Assembly: GCA_026395155.1 (NCBI GenBank)
Contig: JAPLZG010000029.1
Coordinates: 1 to 11,276, forward strand
DNA from: Candidatus Tayloriibacteriota bacterium
Lineage (GTDB): Bacteria; Patescibacteriota; Minisyncoccia; Phycocordibacterales; GWA1-40-21
Reading direction: 5' to 3'
Length of the DNA: 11,276 bases
The translations under genes were made by a program, and so were the position numbers. The notes below the pieces were generated by a model, which was given only the letters and a program-made list of their open reading frames with translations, had not been told where the DNA came from and made no database searches. Of this stretch, positions 7,136-11,276 are shown in pieces; position 1 is the stretch's first letter, and each line of letters starts with the position of its first letter.

Positions 7136-7421
7136 TACTATATTCAACCCGCCAAATTTCATCAGAATAAATTTTAATCGGGCAAGTATTCTATATTCCT
7201 CTTGTATTATTCCTGTCTGCACTAGCGAGCGAGATTTTTCTTTTTAAAACCATTTAGCAGCGCGACTGACTATCTGTTCTTTTGTACACAAGCGAGCGAA
7301 GCTGAGCGTTTTAAAAGCCTTACGGAGGCGAATTTTTAGCAAAAAATTCGCTGAGTAGTGAAAAAATACCGCGACTGGCGGTATTTTTATCGTGCTTTTT
7401 AAATGCTCGGCGAGCGAGCCT
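7136..7421. repeat. GC-richer noncoding repeat island with GCGAGCGA motifs
   Basis: No gene is seen here. GCGAGCGA occurs three times (7225-7232, 7292-7299, 7410-7417), together with related GCGAC/GCGCGAC words. A perfect hairpin GCGAATTTTT/AAAAATTCGC lies at 7329-7352, followed by the terminator at 7362. The base composition stands out from the AT-rich neighbourhood. It looks like a mosaic of dispersed repeats between two convergent genes. Confidence 0.5.
7362..7388. terminator. Bidirectional terminator downstream of the LOG-family gene
   Basis: AAAAATACCGC (7362-7372) pairs perfectly with GCGGTATTTTT (7378-7388) around the 5-nt loop GACTG, with T-runs on both strands. On the minus strand it lies about 33 bp past the LOG-family stop codon, so it is most likely that gene's terminator. 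Confidence 0.85.
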
Positions 7422-8147
7422 TTACTCTTGACGATACGGTGCCTTCTTTATTATCTCAATGATTTCATCCTCATCATCAACAATCTGATAGATATTCATG
7501 TCATCTCCATTTATTGTTGAATTCTCTACAAGCATTTTTTGTTTGATAAGATCCAAAAATGGTGTCCAATACTCTCTTCCAACCAAAATAACAGGAACTT
7601 TGGGGATCTTCTTAGTTTGAACCAAGGTAATAATTTCAAAAAACTCATCCATTGTCCCAAAACCCCCAGGAAAATATACATAACTTTCTGCAGAAAAATA
7701 TAAAAGAGTCTTTCTGCTAAAGAAATATTCAAACTCAACATGTTCTGTTACATAAGGATTAATGGTTTGTTCATGATCTAGCTTGATATTAAAACCGATT
7801 GACACTCCACCAACCTCCTTTGCACCACGATTTGCAGCTTCCATTATTCCAGGGCCACCTCCAGTAACAACAGCATACTTTAATTCAGTGCTAATCTTTG
7901 AACCCAGTCTCATAGCCTTCTGATAGTATATATTATCTTCTTTAAATCTTGCAGAACCCAAAATACTCACAGAACGAGGATATTTCTTAATTAAATCATA
8001 ACCTTTTTTTTTTTTTTTATTAGCTATCATTTCTCTTTTTTCAATAATCTTTTCAAGAGATTTGATCATTATAGGACTCGCTACTTCTACTAAACCATTT
8101 TGCTTTTCTTCAACTTTCTTGCTAAAAAATAATTTTTTAAAATTCAT
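7422..8147 (-). CDS. LOG-family protein (TIGR00730-type, Rossmann fold)
   Basis: 241 residues. A basic, partly helical N-terminus (1-55) precedes the Rossmann core. Hallmarks are GGGPGIMEAA (96-105) and PGGFGTMDE (160-168), the nucleotide-binding and catalytic motifs of the Lonely Guy family, plus Arg145/Lys146 in FFSRK. Characterised members hydrolyse cytokinin riboside or other nucleoside 5'-monophosphates to base and ribose 5-phosphate. In bacteria without cytokinins the substrate is often AMP-like or unknown, so I do not assign one. A run of fifteen A in the coding strand (8004-8018 in plus coordinates) encodes Lys44-48 and could cause polymerase slippage. The start at 8147 lies 9 nt after an extended -10. 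Confidence 0.88.
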   Translation of the reverse strand: MNFKKLFFSKKVEEKQNGLVEVASPIMIKSLEKIIEKREMIANKKKKKGYDLIKKYPRSVSILGSARFKEDNIYYQKAMRLGSKISTELKYAVVTGGGPGIMEAANRGAKEVGGVSIGFNIKLDHEQTINPYVTEHVEFEYFFSRKTLLYFSAESYVYFPGGFGTMDEFFEIITLVQTKKIPKVPVILVGREYWTPFLDLIKQKMLVENSTINGDDMNIYQIVDDEDEIIEIIKKAPYRQE

Positions 8148-8156
8148 ATACCAAGA

Positions 8157-8165
8157 ATTATAACA
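8157..8165 (-). promoter_or_regulatory. Extended -10 of the LOG-family gene
   Basis: On the minus strand TGTTATAAT is followed by 9 nt and then the ATG at 8147. There is no good -35. The predicted leader is about 2-3 nt, consistent with the short-leader pattern of this window. Confidence 0.6.
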
Positions 8166-8196
8166 TTTAATGTTAAAATTTACTATAAAATAACCA

Positions 8197-8225
8197 TTGA
8201 TTATATTTTTTGACTCTAGTATAAT
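8197..8225 (+). promoter_or_regulatory. Canonical promoter upstream of the FKBP gene
   Basis: TTGATT (8197-8202), 17-bp spacer, TATAAT (8220-8225). Transcription would start near 8232, giving a leader of about 165 nt that runs through the whole repeat element to the FKBP ATG at 8399. Without the element, the outer ATG at 8268 would have had a leader of about 36 nt. A weaker TAATAT (8254-8259) lies 8 nt before that outer ATG. Confidence 0.6.
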
Positions 8226-8267
8226 ATTGAAAGGTAATCATATTTAATAGTTTTAATATTTTTTATA

Positions 8268-8401
8268 ATGAATCCCGTTAGAGATAGGAAACAATTTGAT
8301 TGTCTCCATCCGAAGTAGCCATTCTTCATATTTTAACTGGATTTTATTTAACAAACTTAGATTATGTGCCAATTCATAACACATTAATCTTTAACGGGAT
8401 G
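8268..8401 (+). mobile_element. Start-codon repeat element C (before the FKBP gene)
   Basis: 131 bp from an outer ATG (8268-8270) followed by ATCCCGTTAGAGATAGGAAAC (8272-8292) to CTTTAACGGG just before the gene's ATG (8399-8401). The outer start reads ATGAAT and the gene ATGAAA, so ATGAA is duplicated at both edges. The last 30 bp match the equivalent end of the patatin-side element with only 2 mismatches. The GATAGGAAA end is on the outer side here, opposite to elements A and B. From the outer ATG, a 16-codon frame (MNPVRDRK...) stops at 8316-8318. Confidence 0.72.
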
Positions 8402-8854
8402 AAAAAAGAAAAAGGAATTGTTATTGCAGTAGCCATCATTATCATCATATTCTTTGTTGGTGGTACAGTTTTATGGAACAGTTTTACTAGCTCAGATAAT
8501 AATAAAGAGGAAACACAAATGACACAAGAAGAATCACAAATTCAAATGAATGATATCGTTGTTGGTAGTGGAGATGTCGCTACTGCCGGAAAGGAAATTA
8601 CAGTCAATTATACTGGAGTATTTACAGATGGAAAAAAGTTTGATAGCTCACTTGATAGAGGTGTCCCTTTTACTTTTAAATTAGGAGCTGGTTTGGTTAT
8701 TAAAGGATGGGATATTGGTATTGAAGGAATGAAAGTTGGTGGTAAAAGAATCTTAGTTATTCCTCCACAATTTGCATACGGAGAAAATGATTATGGACCA
8801 ATCCCAGGAAATTCAACACTTATTTTTCAAGTAGAATTACTCGGTGTGAAATAA
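8399..8854 (+). CDS. Membrane-anchored FKBP-type peptidyl-prolyl isomerase
   Basis: 151 residues. A basic start (MKKEKG) and one hydrophobic segment (about 6-23) form an uncleaved signal anchor without a lipobox. A Gln/Glu/Asn-rich spacer (about 30-52) leads to a single FKBP domain (about 53-151). Active-site residues of the FKBP12 type are visible: Tyr in VNYTG, Phe/Asp in KKFDSS, Phe in FTFKLG, Val-Ile-Trp in LVIKGW, Tyr in FAYGE and Phe in LIFQVEL, so it should be catalytic. It would assist folding of proteins on the outer face of the membrane by isomerising Xaa-Pro bonds. I reject an in-frame ATG at 8300, because the 33 extra residues would be encoded inside the repeat element. The start ATG is exactly at the repeat edge. 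The gene ends in the structured region from 8853. Confidence 0.93.
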   Translation: MKKEKGIVIAVAIIIIIFFVGGTVLWNSFTSSDNNKEETQMTQEESQIQMNDIVVGSGDVATAGKEITVNYTGVFTDGKKFDSSLDRGVPFTFKLGAGLVIKGWDIGIEGMKVGGKRILVIPPQFAYGENDYGPIPGNSTLIFQVELLGVK

Positions 8855-8927
8855 AACAGATTGTGTGTCATATCCTCGCAGCAAAGCTGACGAGGTATTA
8901 GACACACAATACCACGGCTGTTTTTTT
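8853..8927 (+). terminator. Long structured hairpin with T-run after the FKBP gene
   Basis: Nested stems: AAAACAG (8853-8859) with CTGTTTT (8918-8924), ATTGTGTGTC (8860-8869) with GACACACAAT (8901-8910), and an inner arm CCTCG-CAGC (8874-8882) with GCTG-a-CGAGG (8886-8895). A T-run ends it (8921-8927). The outer stem begins within the stop codon region. It is larger than needed for termination, and the inner arm recurs at 8977-8998. Confidence 0.65.
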
Positions 8928-8934
8928 GGAATAG

Positions 8935-8954
8935 GAATAGTCCACCGACTATTC
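8935..8954 (+). other. Perfect 8-bp hairpin between two related RNA stems
   Basis: GAATAGTC (8935-8942) and GACTATTC (8947-8954) with a CACC loop. It sits between the two CCTCGCAG...CTGACGAGG arms, so the 237-bp intergenic region holds three consecutive stem-loops before the terminator at 9046. Confidence 0.5.
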
Positions 8955-8964
8955 AGAACACAAC

Positions 8965-9012
8965 GCGTGTCCTCAACCTCGCAGTCAAACTGACGAGGTA
9001 TTCGGACATCGC
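8965..9012 (+). repeat. Second copy of the CCTCGCAG stem-loop
   Basis: An outer stem GCG-TGTCC (8965-8972) / GGACA-t-CGC (9004-9012) encloses the inner arm CCTCG-CAGT (8977-8985) / ACTG-a-CGAGG (8989-8998). Relative to the copy at 8874-8895, the closing pair is T-A instead of C-G (CAGT/ACTG versus CAGC/GCTG), which keeps pairing. The outer stems differ in sequence but both pair, which supports conserved RNA or DNA structure. Confidence 0.55.
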
Positions 9013-9045
9013 TCACCAATAAATAGCTTTATAGAATCACAAAAC

Positions 9046-9090
9046 AAAAAATGGTTCACTTTTTGATAAGTCAAAAAGTGAACCATTTTT
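9046..9090. terminator. Bidirectional intrinsic terminator (FKBP/patatin convergence)
   Basis: ATGGTTCACTTTTTGA (9051-9066) pairs perfectly with TCAAAAAGTGAACCAT (9071-9086) around a 4-nt loop, flanked by A5 and T8 runs. It lies between the FKBP gene and the converging patatin gene, whose stop codon starts at 9094, and serves both strands. Confidence 0.9.
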
Positions 9091-9091
9091 T

Positions 9092-9895
9092 TTATCCCAA
9101 CAGCTTCTTTATCTCTTCAATTTTTAACTCAGTACTCAATACACCAGCTTGTATTTTTTTATCTACATCTTTAAAAGATAATTTTCCTATTTCATTTTCC
9201 ATATCTGGCTTGATAACAATACAATTATTATCATTCTCATCTAAACTATTTTTTGAAAGATTAGACATAAATATATTATAGGATCTCTTTAATACATCAG
9301 AAATTTTGTAATTATCTTTTGGCTTTAATTCATAATTATAAAGATCAACGGCGATAATTATATCTGGTTTGAATTCTTGCAATAAATCAACGGGAATAGC
9401 ATCAACAAGACCTCCATCAACCAAATCTGCTTTACCAATTTTAACAACAGGCAAAACCCCCGGTATGGATATTGATGACAGCACTGCATCTAATATTTTT
9501 CCTTCTTTAAAAACAACCTTTTCACCGTTATCCAAATTTGTAGCAGGTATCCTTAAAGGTATTTTTGTATTCTCAAAAGACAAACCACTAAATAATTCAT
9601 ATTTAATTAAATTAAAAAACTTTTTATTATTTAAAATAGAATTTTCTTTAAATAATCCGAAGCTAAATATATTTACTAATTTTCTCTTTGTAATACATCT
9701 AACAATTTGTTCTAAACTATCAACTTCAAGGAAAAGAGCATAATATGCACCAATAATTGATCCAATGCTTGTCCCAGAAATATAATCTATCGGAATATTA
9801 TTTTTTAATAATGTCTGAATGACACCAATGTGAGCTATTCCTCTATCTGACCCGCTTCCAAGAGCAAGCCCAACTGTTTTTCTATTGTTTTCCAT
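9092..9895 (-). CDS. Patatin-like phospholipase (RssA-like)
   Basis: 267 residues, the usual size for small bacterial patatins. The oxyanion glycine loop GSGSDRGIAHIG (13-24), the nucleophile elbow GTSIG (41-45, Ser43) and DGG (160-162, Asp160 with GLVDAIPV) give a complete Ser-Asp dyad. These enzymes hydrolyse acyl esters of phospholipids or other lipids, and the physiological substrate is usually unknown. There is no signal peptide or membrane segment, so it should be cytosolic. The start ATG (9895-9893) is the last triplet of a repeat end (ATGGGATG). The promoter, an extended -10 TGGTAGAAT (10037-10029), lies 124 bp further upstream, beyond the element. Confidence 0.92.
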   Translation of the reverse strand: MENNRKTVGLALGSGSDRGIAHIGVIQTLLKNNIPIDYISGTSIGSIIGAYYALFLEVDSLEQIVRCITKRKLVNIFSFGLFKENSILNNKKFFNLIKYELFSGLSFENTKIPLRIPATNLDNGEKVVFKEGKILDAVLSSISIPGVLPVVKIGKADLVDGGLVDAIPVDLLQEFKPDIIIAVDLYNYELKPKDNYKISDVLKRSYNIFMSNLSKNSLDENDNNCIVIKPDMENEIGKLSFKDVDKKIQAGVLSTELKIEEIKKLLG

Positions 9896-10019
9896 CCCAT
9901 TAAAGATTAAAGTGTTATGAATTTGACTTTAGTCTGTATAATTATATTAAATATTTAACAAAACATAATCTCGTATTAATGACGGAAATTTAAAATTTCC
10001 TATCTCTAACGGGATCCAT
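9893..10019 (-). mobile_element. Start-codon repeat element D (before the patatin gene)
   Basis: 124 bp on the minus strand, from an outer ATG (10019-10017, ATGGATCCCG) with the terminus TCCCGTTAGAGATAGGAAAT to CTTTAATGGG just before the patatin ATG (9895-9893). The edges share ATGGA (outer ATGGAT, gene ATGGAA). The outer ATG is 9 nt downstream of an extended -10 box, so it sits where a native short-leader start codon would be. The gene-proximal 30 bp match element C with 2 mismatches. From the outer ATG a 9-codon frame (MDPVRDRKF) ends in TAA. Confidence 0.72.
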
Positions 10020-10028
10020 TTGATGAAT

Positions 10029-10037
10029 ATTCTACCA
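10029..10037 (-). promoter_or_regulatory. Extended -10 of the patatin transcription unit
   Basis: On the minus strand TGGTAGAAT is followed by 9 nt and the outer ATG (10019) of the repeat element. Transcripts from here would carry the whole element as a leader of about 125 nt before the patatin start. Confidence 0.5.
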
Positions 10038-10089
10038 TATTTTTATATTGAATCATTACTATGCTTTGAATTATTAAACATGTGTATTT

Positions 10090-10114
10090 GTCATTCCCGC
10101 GAAGGCTGGAATCC
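10090..10114 (+). repeat. Dispersed CATTCCCGCGAAGGC palindromic repeat
   Basis: GTCATTCCCGCGAAGGC followed by TGGAATCC is the well-known type of GC-rich dispersed repeat (TCATTCCCGCGAAGGCGGGAATCC) seen in many bacterial genomes. It stands out in an AT-rich spacer. A related copy with a nested insertion lies inside the tgt frame at 11056-11103. Confidence 0.65.
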
Positions 10115-10205
10115 ATCAATATAAACGATATATATCAATTCAGCTATAGCGTAATTGCAAATGATGAAAAAAACTACAATCAATGAATAATTTATGCTAA
10201 AAATA

Positions 10206-10401
10206 TTGATATAATTGAGAAGTTTAGCAATAACATTTTTATTAGCAAAATTTTTTTCGTGTTCACCCGCTAAAGTTTTTGCTAATGTTATTGAAAATGC
10301 TTATTTTATGCTATTGTATTTCTAAGTTATTTAAGCTAAATATACTTGATATATAATTGATAAGTTTAGCAATAACATTTTTATTAGCAAAAATTTTTTC
10401 G
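10206..10401 (+). repeat. Direct and inverted repeats ahead of tgt
   Basis: Two direct copies of about 55 bp (10206-10259 and 10346-10401) share TTGAT...TAATTGA.AAGTTTAGCAATAACATTTTTATTAGCAAAA and a T-run ending in TCG. Each carries a TATAAT (10210-10215, 10352-10357). Between them, 10276-10293 is an inverted version (TTTTTGCTAATGTTATTG) lacking 5 bases, able to pair with either copy. The second copy ends 5 bp before the first ATG of the tgt remnant (10407). Together with the patatin-side element, this fills the 511-bp gap without any gene. Confidence 0.65.
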
Positions 10402-10985
10402 GGTAAATGAATTTTAAAATAGAGAAAAAAATGTAAAGGAACAGTAAAATCAGTAAATTCAGAACAAGTAAGAGATGCGGGTGCACAAGTTGTGCTAGCA
10501 AATACATATCATTTATATCTTCAACCGGGTGATGAAATTGTAAAAGAGATGGGTGGATTAAATAAAATGATGAACTGGCATGGGCCAACTATGACCGACT
10601 CAGGAGGTTTCCAAGTTTTTTCACTTGGTTCTGCTTATGGAAAAGGTATTTCAAAAGTTTTGCAAATTACTGATCCTTGTCCGAACGGTTCATCCGGGCG
10701 GGCATCACTTCTGATCCCGGAAAGATTTGATGACACTTTAGCTCCACGACTTGCGAAAGTTGGACAAGATGGAGTTTCTTTTACATCTCATTTAGATGGT
10801 TCGGTACATTATATTACTCCAGAAAAATCAATTCAGATTCAACACAATTTAGGTGCGGATATTATTTTTGCTTTTGATGAATGTACTTCACCGGCAGAAG
10901 ATCTTAAATATCAGGAAGAAGCCCTTGAGAGAACACACGCTTGGGCGAGACGTTCACTTGAAGAACACCACAAAATTATAGAAAG

Positions 10986-11044
10986 CTCCTCAAGGTCTCA
11001 CCTTTTCCCGTCGCAGACTCCTCCTCAAGGAGAGACCTTTTCCC
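10986..11044 (+). repeat. Tandem CTCCTCAAGG/ACCTTTTCCC repeat inside tgt
   Basis: CTCCTCAAGG occurs at 10986-10995 and 11021-11030, and ACCTTTTCCC at 11000-11009 and 11035-11044, giving a 35-bp period. The four bases between differ (TCTC versus AGAG). AAGGTCTC (10992-10999) and GAGACCTT (11032-11039) are inverted copies, so a hairpin can form. The stretch is translated in the tgt frame (SSSRSHLF...QGETFSH) and has no counterpart in ordinary Tgt proteins. Confidence 0.6.
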
Positions 11045-11055
11045 ACTTTCATTCT

Positions 11056-11103
11056 GTCATTCCCGCGGAGGCGGCCTGCCCGGCCAGGGGAATCCAGGAT
11101 TCT
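11056..11103 (+). repeat. CATTCCCGCGGAGGC repeat with nested insertion inside tgt
   Basis: GTCATTCCCGCGGAGGCGG (11056-11074) and GGGAATCCAGGATTC are the two halves of the CATTCCCGCG dispersed repeat, related to 10090-10114, separated by a short CCTGCCCGGCCAG stretch. It is translated in the tgt frame as SVIPAEA...RGIQDS directly before the conserved FGIVQGG. Confidence 0.62.
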
Positions 11104-11194
11104 GATGGCCCAGCCATATTCGGTATTGTCCAAGGTGGCAGGGAAGAGACTCTCAGAAAAAAATCAGCCAAGATAATTTCTGAAATGGAAGTTG

Positions 11195-11214
11195 ACCTAC
11201 CTACGCAGGCAGGT
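11195..11214 (+). repeat. Near-palindrome ACCTACCTACGCAGGCAGGT inside tgt
   Basis: The 20-mer is self-complementary if G-T pairs are allowed, and it inserts the peptide DLPTQAG in the tgt frame between ISEME and KKGFDGFGIGG. In ordinary Tgt proteins these two blocks are almost adjacent, so about 36 nt look inserted in frame. Confidence 0.6.
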
Positions 11215-11276
11215 GTAAAAAAGGGATTTGATGGTTTTGGTATTGGTGGTTCATTTGCAAAAGAAGATATGTCTAC

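Larger units (their letters stand above)
10407..11276 (+). pseudogene. tgt: Queuine tRNA-guanine transglycosylase, 5'-damaged, repeat-invaded, 3' partial
   Basis: Tgt exchanges guanine 34 of certain tRNAs for a queuosine precursor. A start-like MNFKIEKK frame (from ATG 10407) stops at TAA 10434-10436. The main Tgt frame runs from about 10423 to the window end without a start codon until 10549. Compared with E. coli Tgt from memory, about 27 residues (RRG...TPxFMPVGT) are missing between the two, so an ~80-nt deletion or a frameshift is likely. Motifs kept: VKSVNSEQVRDAGAQVVLANTYHL, the TDSGGFQVFS loop with the catalytic Asp, FDECTSP, FGIVQGG and FDGFGIGGSF. Unusual in-frame, GC-rich insertions lie at 10672-10722, 10986-11103 and about 11190-11225. 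The nucleophilic Asp region lies beyond the window. It could still be active if an alternative start is used or the 5' gap is an assembly error. Confidence 0.8.

Noticed and set aside
8300..8398. N-terminal extension of the FKBP protein from the ATG at 8300
   Set aside because: The 33 extra residues lie wholly inside the repeat element and precede a perfect basic-plus-hydrophobic signal anchor starting at 8399.
8853..9012. tRNA or tmRNA-like gene
   Set aside because: The stems do not form a cloverleaf, and no T-loop or CCA-type end is present.
8837..9019. 60-residue minus-strand frame over the structured region
   Set aside because: It is created by the stem-loops themselves and overlaps the FKBP 3' end; no start signal.
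3122..10019. CRISPR array or phase-variable invertible promoters built from the CCCGTTAGAG repeats
   Set aside because: Copies are few, unevenly spaced, and sit at gene starts without spacers. The paired ends are imperfect and no recombinase is nearby. Inversion cannot be excluded without read data.
10331..10588. Minus-strand 85-residue frame over the start of tgt
   Set aside because: It is antisense to clear Tgt motifs and runs into the noncoding repeats, with no recognisable product.

Overview
The window is an AT-rich, gene-dense stretch that looks like a Patescibacteria/CPR genome, probably of the Parcubacteria type. This is inferred from four things: small genes with short spacers, a two-helix membrane-anchored Clp-type ATPase next to a small 'YLKWHYSKA' membrane protein, a CPR-style Tgt with an ECTSP/GIGGSF signature, and several dispersed palindromic repeats. 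TGA is used as stop, so the code looks standard. No taxonomic marker is present.

Layout. 1-172 is the 3' end of a DDE integrase-type transposase. An extended -10 promoter overlaps its stop codon and is followed by a short hairpin with a T-run. 277-582 encodes a small membrane protein. It ends at a bidirectional terminator shared with the converging clpC-like ATPase (653-3124, minus). Upstream of the ATPase, on the same strand, lies a small membrane protein (3446-3856), and about 310 bp of tandem repeat elements separates the two. Diverging from that pair are a membrane-anchored CAP/SCP protein (3928-4995) and a DUF457-like membrane protein (5040-5537). Then come a 23S/16S pseudouridine synthase (minus), a divergent DedA protein (plus), a GC-richer repeat island, a LOG-family protein (minus), a membrane-anchored FKBP prolyl isomerase (plus), a structured RNA region, a patatin-like lipase (minus), and a damaged tgt gene (plus) that runs off the end.

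Most striking observation. Four copies of a 120-195 bp element with CCCGTTAGAG termini sit exactly at start codons (FKBP, patatin, and two in tandem before the Clp gene). Each is bounded upstream by an ATG and ends in ...CGGG directly before the gene's ATG. At two of three genes the bases after the outer ATG also match the gene's own (ATGAA/ATGAA, ATGGA/ATGGA), as a target duplication would. The elements lie in both orientations relative to the genes. The outer ATG lies where a native start is expected: 9 nt after an extended -10, or 6 nt after the stop of the preceding operon gene. I read this as a miniature mobile element that inserts at start codons and leaves the downstream ORF intact.

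A second theme is repeat invasion of the tgt coding frame. Several GC-rich palindromic repeats sit in frame between conserved Tgt motifs, much like Rickettsia palindromic elements, while the 5' end is missing about 27 codons. A third is expression style: most promoters are (extended) -10 boxes only 6-12 nt before the start codon with no Shine-Dalgarno, which suggests leaderless or near-leaderless mRNAs. Many of the proteins (Clp-like, CAP, DUF457-like, DedA, FKBP, small membrane proteins) are membrane or surface proteins and suit envelope maintenance, but nothing ties them into one pathway.
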